A stretch of 56,799 bases of DNA from a virus, in IMG/VR virus record IMGVR_UViG_3300049783_001292, positions 1 through 56,799 of that record. The stretch is one strand, 5' to 3'. The notes beneath the pieces were generated by a model. That model had not been told where the DNA came from. It made no database searches and worked only from the letters and a program-made list of their open reading frames with translations. The translations under genes and the position numbers were made by a program. Below, piece after piece: positions 31,690-41,259 of the stretch. The number at the start of each line of letters is the position of its first letter. Positions within the stretch are counted from its first letter, which is position 1.

Positions 31690-32018
31690 TGCCGGTACTT
31701 AGAGCGCTCCGGCAATTGCTCGGTTATGCGTTTTTCGGCTACTTACTATTAGGCACTCCATTAGGGGTGTTTTTTTTGGTCCAGTTTTTCTTTATTAGCA
31801 AATATCCGTACTGCTTTTCGACCTGGCTTGTGCTTGATGTTTTTGCATGCCATGTTTTTCATGGCACAGGGGTTAAGCGAACCATTAGCGGTTGGACGGG
31901 GCAGCACATGCACATAAGTAGGCGTTATTACTATCAAGCCAAAGTTATAGATTTTGCTTTTGGTAAAGCCCATTGCTTTAAAACCTTTAAAAGTGAACGC
32001 GCCAAGGGTTACACGTAA
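31686..32018 (+). CDS. Possible membrane protein of 110 residues
   Basis: ATGATG overlaps the previous stop. YAFFGYLLLGTPLGVFFLVQ gives one or two membrane segments, followed by a Cys/His-rich part and basic tail. A terminator-like hairpin with an eight-T run (31754-31777) lies inside the frame, so the frame may be partly accidental or may have low expression. No family recognised. Confidence 0.5.
   Translation: MMPVLRALRQLLGYAFFGYLLLGTPLGVFFLVQFFFISKYPYCFSTWLVLDVFACHVFHGTGVKRTISGWTGQHMHISRRYYYQAKVIDFAFGKAHCFKTFKSERAKGYT
31754..31777 (+). terminator. Terminator-like hairpin with long T-run
   Basis: CACTCC, loop ATTA, GGGGTG (one wobble pair), then eight T. The stem is short but the T-run is long. 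It follows the tail fibre and its partner gene. Confidence 0.5.
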
Positions 32019-32073
32019 CTCATAGCGCGAGTTAACTCACTTCACGCCCTCCTTTCGTCAATAGAGATAACTA

Positions 32074-33702
32074 ATGGCCGCTATTTTTTTAAAATCCTTT
32101 CAAGGTGAAAGACCTAGAATTGATCCTAGACATTTACCTAATGAATTCGCGCAAAAAGCAAAAGGGTGCCACTTCTATCATGGCAACCTTTCACCACTAA
32201 GGCAGTTAGCCACAACGGGCGATAACGTCATTACTAATGCAAAGACTATCTTTAGATACCTTAATGAGCATTGGTTTGCGTGGAACGTTGATGTTGATGC
32301 GGTTAACAGTCCAATAGCCAACGATCCGTGGCAACGGGTTTATTTTACCGGTGATGATTTCCCTAAAGTGACCAACAACGCGACATTTAGCGGGGCAAGC
32401 ATGCCAGCAGTATCTTACCGGTTAGGTATTCAGCCGCCTGAGATACCGGTGATCGGTGTGGTGACGGAAGCTGCAACGGAAGAAGTTGATCCTAATGATG
32501 ATGAAGACAGGTATTACACGCACACCTTTGTCACTGAACAAGGCGAAGAAGGACCACCAGGTGAAGCGTCACAAAAAATAGTCTTACTTTACCCTGAAGA
32601 GGCAGAAACCTTTGTCTCGCTTGCCTTTTCACCGCCAAACGTTAACCAGGCCAACATTACGCGCCGAAGAATTTACCGCACTTCAACCGGTGGTGGTGTG
32701 GCTGATTACTTGTTGGTGGCTGATATACCCATTGCTCAAGCACAATTTGTTGATGATATTGCCAGTGCTGCGCTTGGCGCTCCATTAGAGACATACGACT
32801 ATGAGCGGCCACCAACAGATATGTTTGGTTTAGTGTCTATGGCTAACGGCATTATGGCAGGGTTTACCGGCAATACGGTTTGCTTTAGTAAAGCTTACTT
32901 GCCTTACGCTTGGCCAACTGACTATCAAATGACAACTGAGCATAACATTGTCGGCAGAATTGCTATGGGTAACTCAGTAGCAGTGCTAACGGAAGGGTAT
33001 CCTTATATTTTTTCAGGGGTTACGCCTGAGTCAATGGCCGGTCAAAAGCTAGAGTCTAATCAATCTTGTGTCAGTAAGCGCTCGGCAGTTATCGCCAGTG
33101 GCCGCATTATTTACGCAAGCCCTGATGGTCTTGTCGGGCTTACCAGTGCGGGGGCTGACGTTATCACGGATACCATTATCACTAAGGAGCAATGGCAAGC
33201 TTTTGAACCTAGCACTATTGAGGCGTATTTACAGGAAGGTCGATACTTGGCGTTTTATGGCGCCAACCTTGATAAGTGTTTTATCTTTGATCCAACTAAC
33301 GGGGATTTTCGCACCTTTGATGCAATCGCGACTTGTGGCTTTAACGACTTAATGAGTGATTCACTTTACTTATGCCAAGGCGGGTTCATTACCAAGTGGG
33401 AGGCCAGTGCCGGTCTTATGTCCTTTACATGGCATTCAAAAGAATATCGCCTATCCGATAAGTCGATGGCGCATGTTCGCGTGGACGGTGACGATTTAGG
33501 CAATGTGGGTATTCGTATCTTTTGCGACAAAATAGAAATAGCACATAAAACCCCAGGGCAATTAACGCCATTGTCGTTTAGGTTGCCGACTAATCGCGGT
33601 GATGCTTGGGAGTTTGAATTGTATGGCACAGGCACAGTTAAAAGCGTCATTATCTCTGACTCGGCTAGCGACATTAAGAGGCTGTTAAATGAAGCGCAAT
33701 AA
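32074..33702 (+). CDS. Tail stabilisation or beta-propeller-type tail protein
   Basis: 542 residues. FLKSFQGERPRIDPRHLPNE, ARNCDFYHGNL-type motif seen here as AKGCHFYHGNLSPLRQ, TRRRIYRTSTGGG, and the repeated ASGRIIYASPDGLVGL and RYLAFYGANLDKCFIFDPTN. The latter are propeller-like. This is the pattern of podovirus tail tube B or P22 gp10-like proteins closing the tail. Located between fibre and tail-needle-like genes. Confidence 0.72.
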   Translation: MAAIFLKSFQGERPRIDPRHLPNEFAQKAKGCHFYHGNLSPLRQLATTGDNVITNAKTIFRYLNEHWFAWNVDVDAVNSPIANDPWQRVYFTGDDFPKVTNNATFSGASMPAVSYRLGIQPPEIPVIGVVTEAATEEVDPNDDEDRYYTHTFVTEQGEEGPPGEASQKIVLLYPEEAETFVSLAFSPPNVNQANITRRRIYRTSTGGGVADYLLVADIPIAQAQFVDDIASAALGAPLETYDYERPPTDMFGLVSMANGIMAGFTGNTVCFSKAYLPYAWPTDYQMTTEHNIVGRIAMGNSVAVLTEGYPYIFSGVTPESMAGQKLESNQSCVSKRSAVIASGRIIYASPDGLVGLTSAGADVITDTIITKEQWQAFEPSTIEAYLQEGRYLAFYGANLDKCFIFDPTNGDFRTFDAIATCGFNDLMSDSLYLCQGGFITKWEASAGLMSFTWHSKEYRLSDKSMAHVRVDGDDLGNVGIRIFCDKIEIAHKTPGQLTPLSFRLPTNRGDAWEFELYGTGTVKSVIISDSASDIKRLLNEAQ

Positions 33703-36700
33703 AAATCAATTTCCTGGTATCCCAAGAAACCCAAAAACAGATGTAGTACAAAGCACGATAACGGAAAACGTTGAGCTGTTAACGGGGGCGCGAGGCAAAA
33801 ACAGGGCGCTATTGGTTAGTGACTTAGTGAACCTTGACGATATGAAACGCAATTCGTTGATTCAGTCGGCTAAAGGAGGCAATAATGGCGGCTTGCCTAT
33901 TGTGCCAGGTGGAGGCATTGAGCGCCCTCATGCGCCGGTCAACTTACAAGGCACTGGTGGTTTTACTTTTATCGCCTTAACGTGGAATGCGCCTAATTAT
34001 AAAGGCCATGCTTATGCAGAAATATTTAGATCTGACACTAACATTTTTGCTGATGCGATAAGGGTAGCCACGGAAGTCACCGATATTTTCAGTGATAGCG
34101 TTAACATGGGTTCACAGTATTATTATTGGGTTCGCTTTGTTAACAAGGCCGATATGATTGGTCCTACTCAGGGGGCTAATGGCTTATACGTTGAAACCCA
34201 GCGATCAGCCGAACAGATACTTGCGGAAATTGGCGGCCAAATTGAGGATAGTCATTTAGGCGAATTTTTATCGAGTAAAATAGGAAAAATACCAGATTTA
34301 TCGTCGGATATGGAAACCTTTAAGGCCGAAATACCTCAGTTAATTGCTGATGTTGGTCAGTTCAAAGTAGACATACCCGCGCTAAGCTTTGATATTGGCG
34401 AGTTAAAGGCCGACATACCCGCGCTAAGTTTTGATGTTGGCGAACTAAAGGTTGATGTTCCTAACATTAAGGACGCAGTTTTTGGCGTTGATGGGTTGGT
34501 CGATACGGTCAAGCAAGACTCAGAAAACGCCAAGCAAACCGCTAATAATGCTAAAGAAACGGCTGAAATTATTTTAGCTGACAATGAGTCGTTAGCGCGA
34601 AGATTGATAGATTCGGCCCTGGTGGGTGATTTAAACTGGAGAAACAATGCGGTTAGCCTTATATCGCTAGAAGCATCGATTGATGGTGTTAAAGCTACGG
34701 TAGCAAGCGAGTTCTACACCCGAACTGAAGCAAACTCTGCCATTGCCGCCGCTTCAACCACTATCCAAACGATGATAGAAGAGAACGGGCTTGCGTTATC
34801 AGGCGATATAGATTCCACTTACTACACCAAAACAACAACCGACGAGGCGATAGCGCTTGCTGGCTTAACCCTTAAAGCAAGTATTGAAGATCCTGAAGGG
34901 GGTAGCGTAGGCGCGACACTCTTTAATGACTACTACACAAAAGTAGGGGCTAACACTGCCACTGCCGCTGCCGGTGACACGCTAAAAGCACAGATTGAAG
35001 ATCCAACCGGCACAAGCTTAGGGGCAACCTTATTCACTAATTATTACACGCAAGCAAACGCTAATGAGGCCATTGCACAAGCAGATACGGCGTTAAAGGC
35101 TGCCATTGAAGATCCAAGTGGTACAAGTATTGGCGCTGAACTGGTGAACAATTACCGTACCACTGCCGACTCAGACACCGCAATCAGTGAAGCAAACTCA
35201 CTGCTAAGAGCGTCTATTGAAAGTCTAGACGGGGGTAGTATTGGCGCAGAGCTTGTGACTAACTACCGCACATCAGCCGGTACTGACACCGCTATCAGTG
35301 AAGCAAGCGACCTCTTAAAGGCTACGATTGAAAATCCCAACGGCGATAGTATCGGTGCCGAGCTATTTAATCACTATGAAACCAAGGCCGACAGTAACGA
35401 GTCGGTTGCCAAGTCTATTTTTGAACTAAGCAGCACGTTTGATAAAGCGACCGAGGCAACGATAGATAACGCTATTGCTAACGACATTCAAAGTGACCGG
35501 CAAAGGGTGGTTGCCGCGAACCTTATTCAGCAACAGAAAACATTTGCTAACGAAAACCAAGCACTAACAGAAACATTGCAAGTGTTAGAATCTCAATTTA
35601 ATGATAGCAATGCCAGTGTGTTTAATTTGTCGCAAACTATGTCCACCAATATCCAAGCGACAGCTAAGAAAGTGTTATTGCTGACCAGTAACATAGGCAA
35701 CGTTAGTGCTGACGTTTATCATAATTTTTATACTAAGGCTGATGCCAATGAAGCAACGGCAACAGCCGATACCGCGCTAAGGGCGGCAATAGAAAATCCA
35801 ACCGGTGATAGTATTGGCGCTGATCTGCAAACGAATTATTACACAAAGACCACCGCTGACAGTGCTATTTCTGAAGCAACGACACAAGTAAAATCCACGA
35901 TTGAAGATCCCACCGGCTCAAGTATTGGCGCTGACCTAGTGGAAAATTACTACACTAAAGTTACTGCTGATACTGCTATATCAAAGGCTGACACCGCACT
36001 AAAAGCCGCAATAGAAAACCCAGTAGGTGATAGCATTGGCGCTGACTTACAGTTAAATTATTACACTAAAACCACTGCTGATGAAGCCACAGCCGAAGCG
36101 AAAACCCAGCTAAAGGCCGCCATTGAAGATCCAAATGGCACAAGTATTGGCGCTGACGTTTATAATAACTTCTACACTAAAACTACCGCTGACGAAGCTA
36201 TCGCAACAGCCGACACCGCATTGAAAACAGCCATTGAAGACCCCACTGGCTCAAGTATTGGCGCTGATCTGCAAACGAACTATTATACTAAAACCACTGC
36301 TGATGAAGCCACGGCTGAAGCAACAACTCAGCTTAAAGCCGCCATTGAAGACCCCATTGGCACAAGTATCGGTGCTGACTTGGTGGAAAACTTTTACACT
36401 AAAACTACCGCTGACGAAGCTATCGCAACAGCCGACACCGCATTGAAAGCAGCCATTGAAGATCCAGTTGGTTCAAGCATTGGCGCTGATCTGCAAACAA
36501 ACTATTACACCAAAGTTACCGCCGACGAAGCCACAGCCGAAGCGACAAAACAACTCAAGGCCGCCATTGAAGATGTTGATGGTAGTAGCATTGGTGCTGA
36601 TCTGGTGGAAAATTTCTATACAAAAACCACCGCCGACGAAGCCACCGCCAAGGCAACGAAGCAACTTAAAGCGGAGGTCGAAGATCCTGATGGCAACAGT

Positions 36701-38725
36701 GTAGGGGCTGAACTTTACAACCGATATGAGACTAAAGCGGATAACGAGAAGTCAACGGCACAAGCGGTATTTGCATTAAGCAGCACTTTTGGCAAATCCA
36801 TTGAAGCCACACTAGATAACGCTTTGGCAAACGATCTAGAAAGCGATAGGCGGCGAGTCATTTCGGCTGACTTAGTTAAGCAGCAAAAGACATTCGCTGA
36901 TGAAACACAAGCGTTAACTCAAAGCTTATTGCAACTCAAGTCACAGTTTAATGACAGTAACGCGCGTGTATTTAGTTTGACACAAACTATGGCTAACAGC
37001 GTCCAGGCAACGGCTAAAAAAATACTTCTGATCAGCAGTGAGCTAGGCAACGTTAGCGCCGATGTTTACCAAAATTTCTATACTAAAACTACGGCTGATG
37101 AAGCTATCGCTGAAGCCGATACCGCACTAAAGACTGAAATGGAAGATCCTGAAGGTTCAAGCATTGGTGCTGATCTGCAGTTAAATTACTACACTAAAGT
37201 CACGGCCAATGAAGCGGTGGCTGAATCGAGCAAGTTACTTAAGGCTGAAATAGAAAACATTGATGGTGATTCTATAGGCGCTGACCTTTACAACAACCAC
37301 TATACTAAAGTCACAGCTAATGAAGCGGTGGCCGAGACAAATAAGATACTTAAGGCTGAAATAGAAGATGCTGATGGCACAAGTCTTGGCGCTTCACTTC
37401 AAGCGCTAGGAAAAACCGTTGCTAATAATGATGAACAATGGGCAATGTGGGGGGTTAAAACCACTGTCAACGAGTTAACTAGTTCGTTTGGCTTGGTGAA
37501 TGACGGGGTTGATCCTATCTTTGCTATCAAAGGTGCTAAGTTTGCGATTATCACAAGCCAAGACCCAGATAACTTAACACCAGTGTTTGCGGTGGTTGAC
37601 GGTAAAACGGTGATGAATGAAGCGGTAATAGACAGTGCTTTTATTCAGTCACTTGTTACGGATGATTTATTGTCTAATCGCGTGACGGTAGGCTCAGTGC
37701 TGAAAACACCCTCTATTAATTATGATCCTACCCTTGGGCGCAGTCAAAATTTCTCAGTAGATCCCAATGGCAACATGCAAGCCAAAAGCGCCGTTTTAGA
37801 AAGTGTGGTTATCAAGGACTCGCTAGGTAATATTGTCATGAGTTCGACCGGCGCTATTCCATCAACCAGAGTTACAGGACTTGGAGGGTTGGCTTTACTG
37901 GATGCGCTTGGCTATGATTCACTGAGTGGCAGACCTACGCTTGGCGCCTTTGCTGCGCTAGATTCGCTTGGCTACGATTCACTGAGTGGAAAGCCTACGC
38001 TTGGTAGCTTGGCCTCGCAAAACTCTCTCGGCTATAATTCACTAACCGGTAAGCCGACACTTGGATCGCTAGCCGCATTAAGTTCGCTAGCCTATGACAG
38101 CGTGACGGGCAAGCCAACTCTAGGGCCATTTGCGGGTTTAGCTAAATTACTGTCAACCAATGTCAGCACCTATATAGAATCTGGCGCCATTGGTAGCGCA
38201 CAAATAAACCAAGCCTATATTGCTGAATTGTTTGGCAATAACGCGTCTTTTGCAGGGACGGTTTATGCGGAGAATATAGATGGTGATGTGGTCGATGTGG
38301 AGACTTATAGCTATCCAAGCACAAGGTCGATAACAACAAGCGAAACGTTTACCTTGTTTAGTGGTTCTGTGGCTGCTGCTGCATTTGGTCGCAAGCTAAC
38401 CTTTGGCGCTATTCCGCTTCATGCGGTCCTAGATCCGACCTCAAATGATACAGCGACATTGACAGTCACATTAAAATACTATCGAGGTTCCTCACTAATT
38501 TATACGTCACCTAGCCTCACGTTTCTTCATGAGGATGCAGGGGAGGTCAAGAGTAGTTTAGCTTCCCATCCTGTTGTTATTGCCATTGCAAGCTCCGCAT
38601 CAGCTACGAGTTTCAATGTAAAGTGTGCGGTTATCAGGGGGTCAAGCCACTACAGTCACCCCAAACTAAACCAATCACAATCTTGCATGGTTAGTTTATT
38701 TAAAGCTGGGGGTGCGCTGTCTTAA
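33689..38725 (+). CDS. Giant repeat-rich tail protein
   Basis: 1,678 residues. In order: N-terminal part; an FN3-like domain (about residues 76-150; PVNLQGTGGFTFIALTWNAP); three 15-residue repeats ending in (A/V)D(I/V)P (about 210-260); a 37-residue unit (YYTKTTADEATAEATTQLKA...) repeated about 17 times (378-1240), interrupted by two related 110-residue insertions that begin YETKAD; a DUF1983-like tail-tip segment (FGLVNDGVDPIFAIKGAKFA); four 20-residue GYDSLSGKPTLG repeats (1408-1484); and a beta-rich C-terminus. The repeats suggest a long shaft. It overlaps the previous gene by 14 bp. Likely host recognition or attachment; no reverse transcriptase for directed diversification is present. 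Confidence 0.78.
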   Translation: MKRNKNQFPGIPRNPKTDVVQSTITENVELLTGARGKNRALLVSDLVNLDDMKRNSLIQSAKGGNNGGLPIVPGGGIERPHAPVNLQGTGGFTFIALTWNAPNYKGHAYAEIFRSDTNIFADAIRVATEVTDIFSDSVNMGSQYYYWVRFVNKADMIGPTQGANGLYVETQRSAEQILAEIGGQIEDSHLGEFLSSKIGKIPDLSSDMETFKAEIPQLIADVGQFKVDIPALSFDIGELKADIPALSFDVGELKVDVPNIKDAVFGVDGLVDTVKQDSENAKQTANNAKETAEIILADNESLARRLIDSALVGDLNWRNNAVSLISLEASIDGVKATVASEFYTRTEANSAIAAASTTIQTMIEENGLALSGDIDSTYYTKTTTDEAIALAGLTLKASIEDPEGGSVGATLFNDYYTKVGANTATAAAGDTLKAQIEDPTGTSLGATLFTNYYTQANANEAIAQADTALKAAIEDPSGTSIGAELVNNYRTTADSDTAISEANSLLRASIESLDGGSIGAELVTNYRTSAGTDTAISEASDLLKATIENPNGDSIGAELFNHYETKADSNESVAKSIFELSSTFDKATEATIDNAIANDIQSDRQRVVAANLIQQQKTFANENQALTETLQVLESQFNDSNASVFNLSQTMSTNIQATAKKVLLLTSNIGNVSADVYHNFYTKADANEATATADTALRAAIENPTGDSIGADLQTNYYTKTTADSAISEATTQVKSTIEDPTGSSIGADLVENYYTKVTADTAISKADTALKAAIENPVGDSIGADLQLNYYTKTTADEATAEAKTQLKAAIEDPNGTSIGADVYNNFYTKTTADEAIATADTALKTAIEDPTGSSIGADLQTNYYTKTTADEATAEATTQLKAAIEDPIGTSIGADLVENFYTKTTADEAIATADTALKAAIEDPVGSSIGADLQTNYYTKVTADEATAEATKQLKAAIEDVDGSSIGADLVENFYTKTTADEATAKATKQLKAEVEDPDGNSVGAELYNRYETKADNEKSTAQAVFALSSTFGKSIEATLDNALANDLESDRRRVISADLVKQQKTFADETQALTQSLLQLKSQFNDSNARVFSLTQTMANSVQATAKKILLISSELGNVSADVYQNFYTKTTADEAIAEADTALKTEMEDPEGSSIGADLQLNYYTKVTANEAVAESSKLLKAEIENIDGDSIGADLYNNHYTKVTANEAVAETNKILKAEIEDADGTSLGASLQALGKTVANNDEQWAMWGVKTTVNELTSSFGLVNDGVDPIFAIKGAKFAIITSQDPDNLTPVFAVVDGKTVMNEAVIDSAFIQSLVTDDLLSNRVTVGSVLKTPSINYDPTLGRSQNFSVDPNGNMQAKSAVLESVVIKDSLGNIVMSSTGAIPSTRVTGLGGLALLDALGYDSLSGRPTLGAFAALDSLGYDSLSGKPTLGSLASQNSLGYNSLTGKPTLGSLAALSSLAYDSVTGKPTLGPFAGLAKLLSTNVSTYIESGAIGSAQINQAYIAELFGNNASFAGTVYAENIDGDVVDVETYSYPSTRSITTSETFTLFSGSVAAAAFGRKLTFGAIPLHAVLDPTSNDTATLTVTLKYYRGSSLIYTSPSLTFLHEDAGEVKSSLASHPVVIAIASSASATSFNVKCAVIRGSSHYSHPKLNQSQSCMVSLFKAGGALS
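34820..37408 (+). repeat. Protein-coding tandem repeat of about 111 bp
   Basis: About 17 copies of a 37-codon unit with consensus YYTKTTADEAxAxAxTxLKA and IEDPxGxSIGADLxxN, in blocks of 5, 9 and 3 separated by two longer diverged segments. Neighbouring copies, for example at about 36150 and 36380, are close to identical in DNA, pointing to recent duplication or gene conversion. Confidence 0.85.
37910..38140 (+). repeat. Four copies of a 20-codon repeat
   Basis: GYDSLSGRPTLGAFAALDSL and three variants in tandem (60 bp each) near the end of the tail gene. The GKPTLG motif recurs in phage fibres with collagen-like or shaft repeats. Confidence 0.8.
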
Positions 38726-38790
38726 TGTGCATTCAAATTCAGGGCTTGTTGTGCAGATAAGGGGTTGGGTTACTCCTCATAGTTGATGGT

Positions 38791-39378
38791 TTAAAAGCGC
38801 AACCTTACCCCTGCACTTGGTACTAAGGCGTTAATATCACCGTTTTTATACAGGTCTGCACCAAGGGTAATACTAGAATGACCTGTTCGGTAGGCTAGCC
38901 CTATATAGATATGCGCAGCGGCATTAGAATAATCATAGTAATTCGTAAGCTTTACCTGTTCACTAATGTCAGGTTCGGCATTGTAAATTTCTCGGTAATT
39001 ACTGTTCACTGAAACTTCTGAAATCCCGATTTTAGCAATGATATTGAATGGTTCAGTTAAGCTAAATTCTTTTACTACATCTAAAGTGGTCACTTCAAAT
39101 TTTCGCTTAGTGTTAGAGTCAATAACACCGTCCAGGTAAGGTGCGCTAGACCTGCCTATTGTGTCTTTGTATACCGCATAACCTAACTCAAAGCCTAAGC
39201 CTGATGTTGATAACCATCCGGCTTTAAGCTTTACACCTTTTGCTTTTACGTTTGCTTGATTAGTTACATCTATATCTGCCTGGCCTAGACTCACCTCAAG
39301 CACCGTACCGGCAATACTTGATACAGACGTTACGCAAAGAGCGATTACAATCATTATACTGAATAAAATTTTCTTCAT
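38791..39378 (-). CDS. Outer-membrane beta-barrel protein (Lom/Ail-like moron)
   Basis: 195 residues from ATG at 39378, preceded by AGAGG. Signal peptide MKKILFSIMIVIALCVTSVS then SIAG (cleavage near residue 24). The mature part has alternating amphipathic strands (LKAGWLSTSGLGFELGYAVY, AAAHIYIGLAYRTGHSSITL) and ends with RLRF, the terminal aromatic residue of barrels. It runs against the late operon, so it should be expressed from its own promoter in lysogens, as Lom in lambda. It probably changes the surface of the lysogen; adhesion, serum resistance or phage exclusion cannot be told apart. Confidence 0.82.
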   Translation of the reverse strand: MKKILFSIMIVIALCVTSVSSIAGTVLEVSLGQADIDVTNQANVKAKGVKLKAGWLSTSGLGFELGYAVYKDTIGRSSAPYLDGVIDSNTKRKFEVTTLDVVKEFSLTEPFNIIAKIGISEVSVNSNYREIYNAEPDISEQVKLTNYYDYSNAAAHIYIGLAYRTGHSSITLGADLYKNGDINALVPSAGVRLRF

Positions 39379-39403
39379 TAGTGCCTCTTCTCTGTTATTA
39401 ATG

Positions 39404-39450
39404 ACAGTTATGTATACAACTACAGTTATTGTATAAAAAATACAGTATAC
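39404..39450. promoter_or_regulatory. Repeated motif in the promoter region of the barrel gene
   Basis: ACAGTTATGTATA (39404), ACAGTTATTGTATA (39422) and ACAGTATAC (39442) are three copies at 18 and 20 bp, i.e. about two helical turns, upstream of the leftward barrel gene. Likely a binding array of a regulator that controls the moron. Confidence 0.5.
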
Positions 39451-39525
39451 CAAACTATTCATCTAGGTTGAATTGTAAGACTAGATATAGCCAAACCTCC
39501 CGATTTAAGGTAATATTTCACCACT

Positions 39526-39936
39526 ATGGACAAATTCACTTTGGTTAAATCTGAGTGGTTAGCACATAGGGTCAGACTTAAAGACCAAATAGATCGCATA
39601 GGCGAACTTGCTAACGACAAAGATTTTTATACCAACATCGACAAAGCCTGCTCTAACGAGTGGGCTTTTTTGTTTCTGTCTCCTAATGGTTTCTTGATTT
39701 TAAGGCCAAGGCATAACCAACAAGTCAGTTACATTGATGTTGTAGCCGCGCATTGCCATGAAGGTGATGCTATTTCTAAATACCTTCCTTTTGTTTTAAC
39801 TCTTGCCAAAAAAGGCCAAGCGCAATATCTACGGTTTTACACTGTCCGAAAAGGCTTTGATAAAGTTGCGCTTAACCATGGGTTTACTAAAGTCGGGTTT
39901 CACCACAAATTCGCTGTTTGGCGATACAAAATATAG
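39526..39936 (+). CDS. T7 gp13-like, acetyltransferase-fold virion protein
   Basis: 136 residues. NEWAFLFLSPNGFLILRPRH, YLPFVLTLAKKGQAQYLRFY and KVALNHGFTKVGFHHKFAVW look like a GNAT-type fold as found in podovirus proteins encoded before the ejection proteins (T7 gp13 type). Acetyl-CoA binding residues are not clear, so it may be non-enzymatic. Confidence 0.62.
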   Translation: MDKFTLVKSEWLAHRVRLKDQIDRIGELANDKDFYTNIDKACSNEWAFLFLSPNGFLILRPRHNQQVSYIDVVAAHCHEGDAISKYLPFVLTLAKKGQAQYLRFYTVRKGFDKVALNHGFTKVGFHHKFAVWRYKI

Positions 39937-39944
39937 AGGCCATT

Positions 39945-40577
39945 ATGGGTGGTAGTGAAGAAGTAGAAGAAACCGAGTATGAAAAAGAACTCGCCAAAGT
40001 GTATAAGGACCAATGGAACTATTATCAAAAAGACGTAGTGCCGATGGAGGGCGTTGTGATTGACGAAGCCAAGTCGAGCAATGACACGAAGGTCTATGAC
40101 AGTATTTCTGGTGATGTAAATCTAGGTTATCAAAAAGCGTTTAGTAAAGCGGGTGAACAAACGTTAGATAATTTAGCCGCAAGCGGTGTTGATCCAAGCT
40201 CAGGCAAAGCTAAGGGGCTATTAAGCGACTTAAGCAATGAACAAGCTTCAGTGTCGGCAGACGCAACAAGTCGCGCTGAAAGTGATGGTCAAGAGCGATA
40301 CACCGACAAAATGTCGAATGTAATGGCAATGGGGCAAGGTGAAGCGCAACAAGCGGTATCATCACTGAGTGATATTGCAGCGAACTCACAACGAAAAGCT
40401 TTTCAAGATGCCAGTATTTCAGCGAAAAACAAAACCAACACGTTAAGCACTATCGGTGCGGTGGGTGGCGCTATGGCAAGCGGCTCAATGAAGAAGCCAG
40501 GCGTTGACCTGAATTCTCCCGAAATTTTAGCCGGTACGCCGACTAATCAAAGTTATAACGGAACGAGGGTTACGTAG
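39945..40577 (+). CDS. Internal virion (ejection) protein, first
   Basis: 210 residues from ATG at 39945 (TAGAGG upstream). Acidic N-terminus EEVEETEYEKELAKVYKDQW, long helical middle, and a short hydrophobic patch LSTIGAVGGAMASG. Composition and position match small T7 gp14-like ejection proteins. The WNxYxxxxxPxE motif near residue 28 recurs in the next protein (WNDFKTRYLPVQ), so the two share an N-terminal module. Confidence 0.65.
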   Translation: MGGSEEVEETEYEKELAKVYKDQWNYYQKDVVPMEGVVIDEAKSSNDTKVYDSISGDVNLGYQKAFSKAGEQTLDNLAASGVDPSSGKAKGLLSDLSNEQASVSADATSRAESDGQERYTDKMSNVMAMGQGEAQQAVSSLSDIAANSQRKAFQDASISAKNKTNTLSTIGAVGGAMASGSMKKPGVDLNSPEILAGTPTNQSYNGTRVT

Positions 40578-40579
40578 TC

Positions 40580-41023
40580 ATGATGGAATATACAAAAATT
40601 GAAAGAGAAGATGCTGGCATGATAGCGGGCAAGACTTCAGAGAAAGGCTATCAAGACACGATGGCCGATCTTACGCGCGACCAGTGGAATGACTTTAAAA
40701 CGCGATACTTACCAGTGCAAAAAGACTTATTTAACCTGGCCACTAGTGATCAGTTATTAACGGAGCAGTTAGGGCGTAATAAAGAAAACATTGAAAGCTC
40801 TTTTGCCAACTCAGAGCAAAACGAGTCAATGCGACTAGGTAGATATGGCTTAGACGCTGAAAAATCACAGCAAAACGGCAACAACACTAATCTACTTAAA
40901 AGCCTCACTACCGCATCAGTGAACAATGAGACTCGCGGAGCCGTTGATGATCTGCAAAATAAAATCATTACCGGTCAAGGTGGCGCACCTAAATCACTTG
41001 CTGACATTGGAGGCACAGGATAA
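40580..41023 (+). CDS. Internal virion protein, second (related to the previous)
   Basis: 147 residues. DLTRDQWNDFKTRYLPVQKD repeats the WN-(Y/F)-x-P module of the preceding protein; the rest is Asn/Gln-rich helix (NSEQNESMRLGRYGLDAEKS). Probable tandem duplicate serving the ejection complex. Starts ATGATG; TAATG coupling to the next gene. Confidence 0.65.
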   Translation: MMEYTKIEREDAGMIAGKTSEKGYQDTMADLTRDQWNDFKTRYLPVQKDLFNLATSDQLLTEQLGRNKENIESSFANSEQNESMRLGRYGLDAEKSQQNGNNTNLLKSLTTASVNNETRGAVDDLQNKIITGQGGAPKSLADIGGTG

Positions 41024-41259
41024 TGAGCTATAGCATAATGAATGCCGGAGCTAGCACGAAAGCCCAGGCTAAAAATTCTTTAAAAACACTTTCGGATCTA
41101 GAGCAAAACCGAGAGGCCACCAATAAACAGCTAGCCCAACAAAAGAAAGGCAATCAATTAAGCGGCGTTAGTAGCGGTGCAATGATGGGCTTTATGGTTG
41201 GTGGCCCTGCGGGTGCGGCTATCGGGGCCGGTGTTGGCTTAATTGCGGGATCACTTTAG
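41023..41259 (+). CDS. Glycine-zipper membrane-active protein
   Basis: 78 residues. A coiled-coil segment is followed by MMGFMVGGPAGAAIGAGVGL and IAGSL, a glycine zipper that can enter membranes. Likely an ejection protein helping to form the channel through the cell envelope. Confidence 0.7.
   Translation: MSYSIMNAGASTKAQAKNSLKTLSDLEQNREATNKQLAQQKKGNQLSGVSSGAMMGFMVGGPAGAAIGAGVGLIAGSL

Noticed and set aside
36234-36704. Two out-of-frame rightward frames rich in Lys, Leu and Pro
   Set aside because: They are alternative readings of the tail repeat DNA and repeat with the same period.
34820-37408. Regular repeats that could be taken for a CRISPR array or a diversity-generating target
   Set aside because: The unit is an in-frame 37-codon protein repeat without spacers, and no Cas gene, reverse transcriptase or template repeat is present.
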